The translations under genes and the position numbers were made by a program. A stretch of DNA of 64,000 nt from Aquimarina macrocephali JAMB N27 (GTDB taxonomy: Bacteria > Bacteroidota > Bacteroidia > Flavobacteriales > Flavobacteriaceae), in NCBI RefSeq assembly GCF_000520995.1, contig NZ_JACA01000052.1, forward strand, positions 1-64,000, given 5' to 3'. Positions within the stretch are counted from its first letter, which is position 1, and each line of letters opens with the position of its first letter. Below the pieces are notes generated by a model. The model saw only the letters and a list, made by a program, of their open reading frames with translations. It was not told the origin of the DNA and made no database searches. Below are positions 53,115 to 62,404 of the stretch, one piece after another.

Positions 53115-55301
53115 TTAATTTTCTTTTTTATCTCTATGAGGTTTTCGATCTCCTCTTGGCTTGTCACCTTCTGGTCTTGGAGGTCTAGGTAATAATGCTT
53201 TTCTAGACACTTTTTCTTTACGAGTTCTAGAATCAATTCCGAAATATTTTACATCAAAGATATCACCCATATTTACAACATCGCTAACATTCTCTGTGCG
53301 TTCCCATGCTAATTCTGAAACGTGAAGTAAAACTTCATTACCAGGAGCTTCCATATATTCTACTACAGCACCAAAATCTAACATTTTGATTACTTTCACT
53401 TCATATACACTACCAACAACAGGTTTAAAAGTAATAGAATCGATTTTTGCTAATACTGCATCAATTCCTTCCTGGCTTGTACCAAGAATCTCTACATTTC
53501 CTTCTTCTGTAACAGGGTCTTCATTGATAACAATAGTAGTACCTGTAGTTTTTTGTAATTCTTGAATTACTTTACCTCCTGGGCCAATTAAAGCGCCAAT
53601 AAAGTCTCCAGGAATTGTTTTAGTTACCATTTTTGGTGCATGTGATTTTACATCCGCATTTGGCGATGCAATAGTATCTGTTAATTTTCCTAGAATATGT
53701 ATACGACCATCAGCAGCTTGCTTTAATGCGTTTACCAAAATTTCATAAGAAAGACCTTTTACTTTAATATCCATTTGGCAAGCCGTAATACCATCAGCAG
53801 TACCAGTTACTTTAAAGTCCATATCTCCTAAGTGATCTTCATCACCTAAAATATCAGATAAAACTGCATATTTTCCTGTTTCACCATCAGAAATTAATCC
53901 CATAGCAATACCAGAAACTGGTTTTACCATTTGTACCCCGGCGTCCATCAATGCCATAGTCCCAGAACATACAGTTGCCATAGAAGAAGAACCATTAGAT
54001 TCTAGTACTTCTGATACTATACGCACAGTATATGGGCAATCAGCAGGAATCATTCCTTTTAAGGCGCGTTGTGCCAAGTTACCGTGACCAACTTCTCTAC
54101 GAGAAGTTCCTCGTATAGGTCTTGCTTCACCAGTACAGAAAGGAGGGAAGTTGTAGTGAAGGTAGAATGTTTCTTCTCCTTCATAAGATGGCATATCAAT
54201 TTGATTTGCCTCTCTAGAAGTTCCCAAAGTCACTGTTGCTAGTGCTTGAGTTTCTCCTCGTGTAAATATAGAAGATCCATGAGTTGATGGTAAATAATCA
54301 ACTTCACACCAGATTGGTCTGATCTCATCAGTTTTACGACCGTCTAGACGTAATCCTTCGTTTAAAGTAAGATCACGAATAGCAGCTTTTTCTGCTTTAG
54401 AATAATATTTAGATACTAAATCTCCAAAGTCTTCAAGTTCTTCTTCAGAAAATGTAGCTTTTATTTCTTCTTTTATTTCAGAAAAAGCTAAACCACGTTC
54501 TTTTTTAGAAGATCCCGCTTTTGCAACAGCATATACTTCATCATATGCCATTTCATGAATTTTCTTAGCTAAGTCTTCATCTTCTCTTTCTGGATCGTAC
54601 TCTCTAACTTCTTTTCTTCCGAAGGCTTCGGCTAATTTAAGCTGAGCAGCACATTGTATTTTTATATGATCATGAGCGAATTTGATAGCTTCTACCATTT
54701 CTTCTTCGCTAATCTCTTTCATCTCTCCCTCAACCATCATTACAGAATCTGCAGAAGCACCAATCATCATATCGATATCTGATTCTTCTAACTGCGCTCT
54801 TGTTGGGTTAATGATAAATTCACCATTTACACGTCCTACGCGTGCTTCTGAAATGGCACATTCAAAAGGGAAATCAGATAATTGTATCGCTGCAGATGCT
54901 GCTAGTCCAGCCATTGCATCAGGCATAACATCATCATCATGAGACATTAACTGGATCATCACCTGAGTTTCTGCGTGATAATCTTTTGGGAATAGTGGTC
55001 GTAATACACGATCTACCAACCTCATTGTTAGTACTTCACCATCACTTGGTCTTGCTTCTCTTTTGAAAAAACCGCCAGGGTAACGACCAGATGCTGCGAA
55101 TTTCTCTCTATAATCTACTGTTAATGGTAGAAAATCGACATCACTTTGTTTGTAATTTGAAACAACTGTACATAATAACATACACTTGCCAGATTGTACA
55201 ACAACAGAACCATGAGCCTGTTTTGCTAATTTTCCGGTTTCGATAGAAATTTCTCTACCGTCACCAAGGTCAATGACCTCTTTATAAACTTTTGGAATCA
55301 T
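53115..55301 (-). CDS. pnp: Polyribonucleotide nucleotidyltransferase (PNPase)
   Basis: A 728-aa phosphorolytic 3'-5' exoribonuclease that degrades mRNA. Two RNase PH domains (about 10-230 and 320-555), with FFKREARPSDGEVLTMRLVDR in the first half and STHGSSIFTRGETQAL plus GDEDHLGDMDFKVTGT (catalytic Asp) in the second, are followed by a KH domain (GALIGPGGKVIQELQKTTG, about 565-625) and an S1 domain (about 635-705), with a basic tail. Full length for the family. It lies downstream of rpsO on the same strand, the classical order, but a terminator separates them. A leader hairpin (55373-55391) may be used for autoregulation. Confidence 0.97.
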   Translation of the reverse strand: MIPKVYKEVIDLGDGREISIETGKLAKQAHGSVVVQSGKCMLLCTVVSNYKQSDVDFLPLTVDYREKFAASGRYPGGFFKREARPSDGEVLTMRLVDRVLRPLFPKDYHAETQVMIQLMSHDDDVMPDAMAGLAASAAIQLSDFPFECAISEARVGRVNGEFIINPTRAQLEESDIDMMIGASADSVMMVEGEMKEISEEEMVEAIKFAHDHIKIQCAAQLKLAEAFGRKEVREYDPEREDEDLAKKIHEMAYDEVYAVAKAGSSKKERGLAFSEIKEEIKATFSEEELEDFGDLVSKYYSKAEKAAIRDLTLNEGLRLDGRKTDEIRPIWCEVDYLPSTHGSSIFTRGETQALATVTLGTSREANQIDMPSYEGEETFYLHYNFPPFCTGEARPIRGTSRREVGHGNLAQRALKGMIPADCPYTVRIVSEVLESNGSSSMATVCSGTMALMDAGVQMVKPVSGIAMGLISDGETGKYAVLSDILGDEDHLGDMDFKVTGTADGITACQMDIKVKGLSYEILVNALKQAADGRIHILGKLTDTIASPNADVKSHAPKMVTKTIPGDFIGALIGPGGKVIQELQKTTGTTIVINEDPVTEEGNVEILGTSQEGIDAVLAKIDSITFKPVVGSVYEVKVIKMLDFGAVVEYMEAPGNEVLLHVSELAWERTENVSDVVNMGDIFDVKYFGIDSRTRKEKVSRKALLPRPPRPEGDKPRGDRKPHRDKKEN

Positions 55302-55372
55302 AATTTTTTTGATTCTAACGTATCAGTTTTATCATACAGATAAATCCTGATATGTTTAATTAAACATTGGTT

Positions 55373-55391
55373 TCCGTCTTACTCGGACGGA
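55373..55391 (-). promoter_or_regulatory. Leader hairpin upstream of pnp
   Basis: A 6-bp stem TCCGTC / GACGGA with a 7-nt loop, the only GC-rich hairpin in the leader, 72-90 nt upstream of the pnp start. In enterobacteria pnp is autoregulated through a leader stem cleaved by RNase III; a similar role is conceivable. Confidence 0.3.
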
Positions 55392-55488
55392 CAAGGTTGT
55401 GTTGTTGTAGTAATTGCGCGACCAATGAAAAACTAAGGCATGCATCCATACTCTAGTGAAGTACAAATGTTTTTTAATTATTTAATAT

Positions 55489-55515
55489 AAAAAAAGAGGC
55501 ATGCAGCCTCTTTTT
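55489..55515 (-). terminator. Terminator between rpsO and pnp
   Basis: A 10-bp stem AAAAAGAGGC / GCCTCTTTTT with a 5-nt loop, ending in a T-run, 2 bp beyond the rpsO stop. It separates rpsO from pnp at least in part. Confidence 0.85.
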
Positions 55516-55517
55516 TA

Positions 55518-55787
55518 TTACTTTCTTAATCCTAATTCTTTTACAATTGCACGGTATCTCATGATATCCTTTTTAATAAGGTAGTCTAACAGATCTCTAC
55601 GTTTCCCTACTAGCTTTACCAAAGAACGCTCTGTATTAAAATCTTTACGATTCTTTTTTAAGTGCTCAGTAAGATGAGTAATTCTGTGCGTAAACAATGC
55701 AATTTGACCTTCTGCAGAACCACTGTCATTCTTTCCTTTACCGTGCTTTGCGAAGATTTCTTCTTTAACTTCTTTCGTTAAATACAT
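55518..55787 (-). CDS. rpsO: 30S ribosomal protein S15
   Basis: An 89-aa protein starting at ATG 55787, the usual length; the longer frame to 55844 is upstream leader. The S15 signature is clear: GSAEGQIALFTHRITHLTEH and LVGKRRDLLDYLIKKDIMRY. It binds 16S rRNA and nucleates assembly of the small-subunit platform. Confidence 0.97.
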   Translation of the reverse strand: MYLTKEVKEEIFAKHGKGKNDSGSAEGQIALFTHRITHLTEHLKKNRKDFNTERSLVKLVGKRRDLLDYLIKKDIMRYRAIVKELGLRK

Positions 55788-55952
55788 TCCAATATTATTT
55801 AAATGATTTTTATGTATAAATAGCTCTTTGCTATTAGCGTGCAAATATAATATTTTTTGGATTAGAAATGCATTTTATATGAAAAAACATAATGCAATTA
55901 AACGTTTTGCATAATATACGGTCTTAGTATCGTAACGTTAAAATTAAATATT

Positions 55953-56780
55953 ATGAAAAGTAACTTATTTAAATTTAGTTTAATCGCATTATTTTTTTTG
56001 ATTTTAGTAGGATGTAATAAAGATGATACTGAAGATCAATTGGTAACATCTTTCACTACCGAAGAAACAGAACTTAATGCCAAGGTAGATAATACGACCG
56101 AGGTAATAAGTGATACATTTTTACAAGTGTATGAGTATGAGGAAAGCGCTGTAAAAAGCCCCATACATCCTTTTTTGCCAGACTGTGCAACTATAACCGT
56201 TGAGGATACAGATACTTCTAAAGAAGTAACTGTAGATTTTGGCACTGAAGGATGTGAAGTTAGAGGAGGGCATATTGTAAAAGGAAAGGTGAATATGTCA
56301 TACGTGGTAGATACCGAAGCAATGACAAGGATTATTAACTATACTCTCGAAGACTTTTTTGTTGATGATGTTCAATTTGTTGGATCTAAAATAGTAACCA
56401 GACAAAAAGCTAATGATAATGGTAATCCTCAATATACAATGAGTCTTGGTTTAACGGTTACTTTTGCTGATGGTACGCAGGCATCCAGAACAGGGTCGAA
56501 GGTTCGTGAATGGATCGAAGGTTCTTTTAATGGTAATTGGGGAGATAATGTTTTCTTAATTACAGGTGCCTGGGAAACTAATTTCAAAAATGGAAGCACA
56601 CATAGTACCACAATTATAACACCATTACGACGAGAGGCGAGCTGTAGATTTTTGGTGAGTGGTGTTGTTGAGTTAGTAAGAACAAATTATAGTGGTTCGT
56701 TAGATTATGGTAATGAAGAGTGCGATAATTTAGCAGTATTTACTAATGATAATGGAGAAGAGCGTGAGATTCGATTATAG
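55953..56780 (+). CDS. Hypothetical lipoprotein
   Basis: A 275-aa lipoprotein with a signal ending LVGC (Cys21) followed by NKDD, a likely surface-export signal. The mature part contains a beta-rich domain (KEVTVDFGTEGCEVRGGHIVKG in part, then TYTL-like strands) with four or five Cys. Similar proteins of unknown function are common in Flavobacteriia. It is a single-gene unit with a terminator. Confidence 0.8.
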   Translation: MKSNLFKFSLIALFFLILVGCNKDDTEDQLVTSFTTEETELNAKVDNTTEVISDTFLQVYEYEESAVKSPIHPFLPDCATITVEDTDTSKEVTVDFGTEGCEVRGGHIVKGKVNMSYVVDTEAMTRIINYTLEDFFVDDVQFVGSKIVTRQKANDNGNPQYTMSLGLTVTFADGTQASRTGSKVREWIEGSFNGNWGDNVFLITGAWETNFKNGSTHSTTIITPLRREASCRFLVSGVVELVRTNYSGSLDYGNEECDNLAVFTNDNGEEREIRL

Positions 56781-56813
56781 CCTGTTGATCTACAAGTCTT
56801 TGATGTGATTATA

Positions 56814-56846
56814 TAAAAAGGCCCGACTTAAAGTCGAGCCTTTTTA
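56814..56846. terminator. Bidirectional terminator between convergent genes
   Basis: Stem AAAAAGGC / GCCTTTTT with an inner CGACTT / AAGTCG stem and one mismatch. It serves the lipoprotein gene on the plus strand and accD on the minus strand. Confidence 0.85.
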
Positions 56847-56866
56847 TATAACTGATATATTATATT

Positions 56867-57724
56867 TTAATTTGCTAAAGGACGATTTAGAATTAAACTT
56901 AGATATAGGTTTATTTTTTGTTTTAGTTCGTGTCTTGGAGTTATAAAGTCCAGAAACCCGTGTTCTTTTAAGAATTCGGCGGTTTGAAAACCTTCAGGTA
57001 ATTCTTTTCCTGTGGTATCTCTAACAATACGCGGGCCAGCAAATCCAATTAATGCTCCTGGTTCTGCAATATTAATATCACCCAACATGGCAAAAGAAGC
57101 TGTTGTACCTCCTGTTGTTGGATCTGTACATAAGGATATATATGGTATTCCTGCATCGGCTAATTGAGCTAACTTAGCAGATGTTTTTGCCAATTGCATT
57201 AGCGATAATGCTGCTTCCATCATACGAGCACCTCCTGATTTAGAGATAATCATAAATGGAATTTTATGCTTTAATGAATAATCAGCAGCTCTTGCGATTT
57301 TTTCACCTACAACACTACCCATAGAACCTCCAATAAATGCAAAATCCATACATGCGATAACTAAATCATTACCAAAGGATTTTCCTACTGCTGTTCTTAC
57401 GGCATCTTTTAAATTTGTTTTTTCTTGCGCGTCTTTAAGACGATCAACATATTTCTTTTTGTCTTCGAATTTAAGAGGGTCTTTTGAGGTAACACCTTTA
57501 TCAAGTTCTTTAAATTTATTGTCATCAAATAGGATTTCAAAATATTCTTTACTACCTATTCTTACATGATATCCATCTTCTGGACTTACATAGAAGTTTT
57601 TTTCAAGTTGCTCTGCATCTACAATTTTTCCCGTTGGAGATTTATACCAAAGCCCTTTAGGGACATCCTTTTTGTCTTCGGTAGCAGTTTGTATACCTTT
57701 TTGTGTTCTCTTAAACCAAGCCAT
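56867..57724 (-). CDS. accD: Acetyl-CoA carboxylase carboxyltransferase subunit beta
   Basis: A 285-aa subunit of the carboxyltransferase that makes malonyl-CoA for fatty acid synthesis. The crotonase-like core is intact: SGGARMMEAALSLMQLAKTS, DPTTGGTTASFAMLGD and GPRIVRDTTG. The N-terminal zinc ribbon is altered: where E. coli has CxxC pairs this protein reads YKSPTGKIV and VSPEDGYHV, so all four zinc Cys are missing. I believe this is a lineage trait in Flavobacteriaceae. Its partner accA is not in the window. It is followed upstream by fbaA on the same strand with a terminator between. Confidence 0.95.
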   Translation of the reverse strand: MAWFKRTQKGIQTATEDKKDVPKGLWYKSPTGKIVDAEQLEKNFYVSPEDGYHVRIGSKEYFEILFDDNKFKELDKGVTSKDPLKFEDKKKYVDRLKDAQEKTNLKDAVRTAVGKSFGNDLVIACMDFAFIGGSMGSVVGEKIARAADYSLKHKIPFMIISKSGGARMMEAALSLMQLAKTSAKLAQLADAGIPYISLCTDPTTGGTTASFAMLGDINIAEPGALIGFAGPRIVRDTTGKELPEGFQTAEFLKEHGFLDFITPRHELKQKINLYLSLILNRPLAN

Positions 57725-57739
57725 ATAATTTTATTATAA

Positions 57740-57777
57740 TTAAAAAAAGCTGAAACTCATTTAAGGAGTTTCAGCTT
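57740..57777 (-). terminator. Terminator of fbaA
   Basis: A 12-bp perfect stem AAGCTGAAACTC / GAGTTTCAGCTT with a 7-nt loop, followed by a T-run on the minus strand, between fbaA and accD. Confidence 0.9.
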
Positions 57778-57792
57778 AAGTTTTTCAGTCTT

Positions 57793-58860
57793 CTATAATG
57801 TATTTACATTATTTAAATCCTCGAATGCCTTTTTAAGACGGTTCTTAAAGGTAATTTCTCCTTCTCGTAACCATTTTCTGGGATCGTAATACTTTTTATT
57901 AGGTTCTTCTGATCCACCAGGATTACCTATTTGCGTCTTCAGATATTCAATATTATTGGTCATGTAATCTCGAATACCTTCATTAAATGCAAATTGAAGA
58001 TCTGTGTCAATGTTCATTTTAATGACTCCATATCCAATTGCTTCTCTTATTTCTTCAACAGTAGAGCCACTTCCTCCATGAAAAACAAAATCGATGTGGT
58101 TATGTTCAACTTCATATTTCTTTGAGATAAACTCCTGAGAATTTTTAAGTATTTTTGGTGTTAATTTTACATTACCTGGCTTGTATACACCATGAACATT
58201 ACCAAAGGCTGCTGCTACAGTAAATTTATCACTTACTTTACTTAATTCTTCGTAAGAGTAGGCAACTTCTTCTGGTTGAGTATATAGCTTAGAATCATCT
58301 ACATCGCTATTATCTACACCATCTTCTTCACCGCCAGTGATTCCTAGTTCGATTTCTAAGGTCATACCCATTTTGCTCATACGAGCCAAATATGTTGCAC
58401 AGATCTCGATGTTTTCTTCGATTGGTTCTTCAGATAAATCAATCATATGAGAACTGTACAATGGTTTTCCGGTTTCTTTGTAAAATTCTTCTCCGGCATC
58501 TAATAGGCCATCGATCCAAGGAAGTAGTTTTTTTGCACAGTGGTCAGTATGCAAAATTACTGGTACTCCATAGGCTTCAGCCATTAAATGTACATGTTTG
58601 GCACCTGCAACTGCTCCTGCAATTGCTGCCTTTTGGTCTTCATTAGAGAGGCCTTTTCCAGCATTAAACTGTGCTCCTCCGTTAGAGAATTGAATAATTA
58701 CAGGAGAATTTAACTCTGCAGCAGTTTCTAAAACGGCATTAATCGAATTAGAACCGATTACATTAACTGCAGGTAATGCAAAAGCTTTCTCTTTTGCATA
58801 TTTAAAAATTGCCTGAACTTCGTCTCCTACGGCAACTCCTGGTTTGATGTTGTGACTCAT
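57793..58860 (-). CDS. fbaA: Class II fructose-bisphosphate aldolase
   Basis: A 355-aa zinc aldolase of the E. coli FbaA type that splits fructose 1,6-bisphosphate in glycolysis. Zinc and catalytic residues are visible: ILHTDHCAKKLLPW (catalytic Asp, zinc His), the acidic loop LEIELGITGGEEDGVDN, AAFGNVHGVYKPGN (zinc His) and VFHGGSGS (zinc His). The C-terminus has the DPRKWLREGE segment. Length is normal. Confidence 0.97.
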   Translation of the reverse strand: MSHNIKPGVAVGDEVQAIFKYAKEKAFALPAVNVIGSNSINAVLETAAELNSPVIIQFSNGGAQFNAGKGLSNEDQKAAIAGAVAGAKHVHLMAEAYGVPVILHTDHCAKKLLPWIDGLLDAGEEFYKETGKPLYSSHMIDLSEEPIEENIEICATYLARMSKMGMTLEIELGITGGEEDGVDNSDVDDSKLYTQPEEVAYSYEELSKVSDKFTVAAAFGNVHGVYKPGNVKLTPKILKNSQEFISKKYEVEHNHIDFVFHGGSGSTVEEIREAIGYGVIKMNIDTDLQFAFNEGIRDYMTNNIEYLKTQIGNPGGSEEPNKKYYDPRKWLREGEITFKNRLKKAFEDLNNVNTL

Positions 58861-59044
58861 AATTTAGTTTTGGTTTATAAGGCTACAAAAATAGTAAAAT
58901 TATACGGAAACCGATAGGATTAAAATAATCATTGAAACAAGCAGAGTTGTGGTTGTTTTAATTATTATGGATTATTGATTTTTCTCAAAAATAAGATATG
59001 TAAATGTTTGATGTTAGAATTAAACTATCTGATATGATGAATGG

Positions 59045-61639
59045 TTAAAAAGGATAATTAATTCCAAAATTATAAACTGCTTCAGAGAAGTTATACCCTT
59101 TAAACCACCTTTTATTTTGATCGTTGGCTGGATTAAAAGTTTTGAATCCTATGTCAAGTCTTAAAACGAAGAAATTAAAATCATATCGAAATCCGAAACC
59201 ACTTCCTAGAGCAATTTCCCTTACATCATCTAATTCTGAAAAGATAGCATCTTCTTCTTCTACATTGTCCAAAACATTCCAAATGTTTCCGGCATCAACA
59301 AATAATGCTCCATGTAATGACCCTAGAATCTTGTATCGGTATTCTGCATTTAGTGCAATTTTCATATTAGCTTCATTAAACTCATCTCTCCCGCCAGTAC
59401 TTCCTGGTCCCAGATCATATACTAACCATGCTCTGTTATCATTAGGTCCACCGCCAAAGAAACTTCGTGCAAAAGGAATACTATTAGAATTACCGTAAGG
59501 AAGTGCAATTCCTCCAAAAGCCCTAAAAGCAACTACGTTTTTTCGTCCTAAATCCCAATGTTTTATGTAATCCAATTCTGTTTTTGCATATTGAGAAAAT
59601 TCTACACCAAATATCTCAAAACGTTTATTAGAATTTTCTTTTAATCCGGATATATTTGAAATTGCACTTAATACATTACCTGCTAACTCGACTTTTGCTC
59701 TAAATCTTGAATAACTTTCATCATAAAGGTTTTCTCTATTGTTCTTTGTGTAGGTGTAACTCGAAGCAAAGATTAAGTTGTCTTCGGTTAATCTTACCTT
59801 TCTTTCATTGATATTTCGAATCTCTTGTAATTGATCTGATGTTAGATCGGGATCTGCTGCAGAACTTAAAGATTCTGCTATAAATCCATTTGCTCCACTA
59901 GGAATATGTAATACGGCATTATCTATATTTGGAGTACCGGTATCTGGTTGAGAAAAGAATGGTGAATCTGCCTCTAAAACTTTTGTAGCAATATTATTTA
60001 ACCTGTTAAATGAAGTGTTGTAAATGTTAAAATAGTTGCTAGTGTTTAAGTTTCTTACGTATTGTATATTAACAAGATCAAATTGGTTGGTTAGAGTATT
60101 GCTAGGTTTCCATCGATAATTAAATACTCCTGTGGCATTTTGTTTATCAAGGCCAATATTTTGCTGAACATTCATTCCGAAAATAAGATTAGTAGTCGGC
60201 GACATATGTTTTGGAATAATCTTATGATTTATAAAAGGAAAAACAATTTTAGGAAAAGATAGTTTTACATCTGCTCCTACTTCGGATATATTAAAGAATT
60301 TTTGACCACCATCTACTGCATCACTAGAAGATCCAATACTTCCCCGAGCCGAGATTTCTAAAATTTCGGCTCCTCCAAAAACATTTCGTATTAAAAGAGA
60401 TCCTCCAAAACCTATTCCAAAGGCTTGAATATTTGATGTCGATACATCAAAATCTATATTTGTACTGTATTTTTTTCTTGGAGTTAATAAGATATTGGCA
60501 ACAAGATTTTCTCCAGTTGGATCATTAGGGTCAATATCAAATCGTATGTTAGGATATTTAAATGTTCTTAAATTATTGATTTGATTATAAGTAAATGTTC
60601 TGTCTTTATCTCTGAAAATTTCACCTGGTGTAATGAGAACAGAATTTGTAATTGCTTTACGAGTATATTTTATTTTCTCAAAACCGTAAATATTATACCC
60701 TTTATACGAAGTACTATCTTTAGGTTTTTGATTTCGATTTTGATAAGAATAATCTGTGTAAATATTTACTTTGCTTATTTTATGAACTTTAAAAGGGGTT
60801 CTAGCGGTAGAATCTCCATATGTTATAGAGCGGTTCTTTATAAGTAGATTTAGATTTACTTTATGATCCGTGTTAACAGTATCAGCATCAAATTTTATAA
60901 ATTCTTTTTCGAAGTGAAATAATCCAGAATTTCGATATAATGAAGTAAGCCGTTCTCGTTCGGTCTCAATATCTAATGTTTTATATTGTTTTCCCGAAAT
61001 AATTATAGATTTCTGAGCGTTTAATTTGTAAATAGAATCAGCAACCTTAGATTCTATTTTGGTTTTTAATGAATCAATGAAATAAGGTTCGTGTGGTTTT
61101 ACATAATAGTCTACAGTTGCAGTTTTATCGTTCTTTGTATTGATCTTATAATCTGCTTCAATATTAAACCAACCGTTATTCCAATAATAGGCTTGTAGTC
61201 TTTTTATAGAACGTTTTACTTTAGATTCATCAATAATTGAAGGAGATTCTCCTGTGCTTTTTACCCACTCATTAATACCTGATAGTCCTACGCCTAATCT
61301 GTCTACTTGTTTTTTTGAAAGGAACTTAATGATTCTTTTTTTTCGCTTAGGTTTTCTGGTTAGCCAATCTTGATATAAAGAATCTTGATTTATTCTTGCC
61401 AGATTATATATATGAAGCCTAATAGGGATTCCTAATAGTTTAGTATTTGGTTTTTGATATAATTGATTGTACAGTTTTGAGTCCTTAGTTTTAGCGCTAT
61501 CGACGTAAATTTGATTTTTTTTCAAAAGATATTCGTGCTCAGGAACTCTTTTTACCGCATTACACGAAAATAAAAAGATGCTAGTTAAGGTAATTAATAA
61601 TATTTTTGTCAGAAAGTGTTTCAACCTGTATTCATTCAT
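59045..61639 (-). CDS. TamL-like lipoprotein of the BamA/TamA (Omp85) family
   Basis: An 864-aa outer-membrane assembly protein. Unlike TamA it carries a lipoprotein signal (lipobox FLFSC, Cys26), the hallmark of Bacteroidota TamL. POTRA-like repeats (about 130-400) lead to a 16-strand barrel (about 430-864) with the Omp85 motif FFGGGPNDNRAW and a C-terminal Phe (NFGINYPF). It should work with a TamB protein to insert or move envelope components. Its start is only 23 bp from the start of the divergent RNA methyltransferase gene. Confidence 0.9.
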   Translation of the reverse strand: MNEYRLKHFLTKILLITLTSIFLFSCNAVKRVPEHEYLLKKNQIYVDSAKTKDSKLYNQLYQKPNTKLLGIPIRLHIYNLARINQDSLYQDWLTRKPKRKKRIIKFLSKKQVDRLGVGLSGINEWVKSTGESPSIIDESKVKRSIKRLQAYYWNNGWFNIEADYKINTKNDKTATVDYYVKPHEPYFIDSLKTKIESKVADSIYKLNAQKSIIISGKQYKTLDIETERERLTSLYRNSGLFHFEKEFIKFDADTVNTDHKVNLNLLIKNRSITYGDSTARTPFKVHKISKVNIYTDYSYQNRNQKPKDSTSYKGYNIYGFEKIKYTRKAITNSVLITPGEIFRDKDRTFTYNQINNLRTFKYPNIRFDIDPNDPTGENLVANILLTPRKKYSTNIDFDVSTSNIQAFGIGFGGSLLIRNVFGGAEILEISARGSIGSSSDAVDGGQKFFNISEVGADVKLSFPKIVFPFINHKIIPKHMSPTTNLIFGMNVQQNIGLDKQNATGVFNYRWKPSNTLTNQFDLVNIQYVRNLNTSNYFNIYNTSFNRLNNIATKVLEADSPFFSQPDTGTPNIDNAVLHIPSGANGFIAESLSSAADPDLTSDQLQEIRNINERKVRLTEDNLIFASSYTYTKNNRENLYDESYSRFRAKVELAGNVLSAISNISGLKENSNKRFEIFGVEFSQYAKTELDYIKHWDLGRKNVVAFRAFGGIALPYGNSNSIPFARSFFGGGPNDNRAWLVYDLGPGSTGGRDEFNEANMKIALNAEYRYKILGSLHGALFVDAGNIWNVLDNVEEEDAIFSELDDVREIALGSGFGFRYDFNFFVLRLDIGFKTFNPANDQNKRWFKGYNFSEAVYNFGINYPF

Positions 61640-61662
61640 TGATTCAAAAATACACTATTTGT

Positions 61663-62394
61663 ATGGTTAGCAAAAACCAAAAGAAATTAATAAAGAGTTT
61701 ATATCAAAAAAAGTACCGAAAACAACATGGATTGTTTGTTGCAGAGGGTAAAAAAGTAATTAAGGAGTTACTTGCTGCTGATTTGAAGCTTCATTCCCTC
61801 TTTACTTTAGAGACTGGAATTTTTGATGTTTCTGCGGCATTAGAGTGTCGTGTTACCGAGGAGGAGTTAAAACAGATTAGCTTTTTAACTACTCCGCAAG
61901 TTGCATTAGCAGTGTTTTGTATTCCAGAAGTAAAAAAAACAAACTCAAAAGGTTTGATTTTGGCATTGGATGATGTTAGAGATCCCGGTAATTTGGGAAC
62001 TATAATTCGTCTTTGTGATTGGTTTGGTATAGAGAATTTGGTATGTTCTTTACAAACTGTAGATTGTTATAATCCAAAGGTTATACAGGCTACAATGGGA
62101 TCTATTACAAGAGTAAATATTAGTTATGTGAACTTGAAGAATTATTTAACTTTAGAAACACCAAATTCTAGGATTTTTGGCACTTTTATGAATGGAAATT
62201 CTATTTATACCGAGAAATTACCCAAAGATGCTATTGTTATAATGGGTAATGAAGCAAATGGAATCTCTGAAGATATCGAGAATCTTATTAAAGACAGGGT
62301 AACAATTCCACAATTTGGATCAGATCAAAAAACAGAAAGCCTTAATGTTGCTACTGCAACGGCTATTGTGCTTAGTGAATTTAGAAGATCTTAA
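61663..62394 (+). CDS. SpoU/TrmH-family RNA 2'-O-methyltransferase
   Basis: Starting at ATG 61663 it is a 243-aa protein (the frame extends to a TTG at 61606, inside the divergent TamL gene). An N-terminal RNA-binding L30e-like part (about 1-80, KYRKQHGLFVAEGKKVIKEL) precedes a SpoU knot domain with motifs DVRDPGNLGTIIRLCDW, IVIMGNEANGIS and IPQFGSDQKTESLNVATATA. It methylates ribose in rRNA or tRNA; the site is unknown. Similar genes sit beside TamL in other Flavobacteriia, to my recollection. Confidence 0.92.
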   Translation: MVSKNQKKLIKSLYQKKYRKQHGLFVAEGKKVIKELLAADLKLHSLFTLETGIFDVSAALECRVTEEELKQISFLTTPQVALAVFCIPEVKKTNSKGLILALDDVRDPGNLGTIIRLCDWFGIENLVCSLQTVDCYNPKVIQATMGSITRVNISYVNLKNYLTLETPNSRIFGTFMNGNSIYTEKLPKDAIVIMGNEANGISEDIENLIKDRVTIPQFGSDQKTESLNVATATAIVLSEFRRS

Positions 62395-62404
62395 CTAAGT
62401 TATG

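Noticed and set aside
52943..53236. 97-aa minus-strand open frame overlapping the end of pnp
   Set aside because: It is out of frame with pnp, covers its S1/basic tail and terminator, and has no family resemblance.
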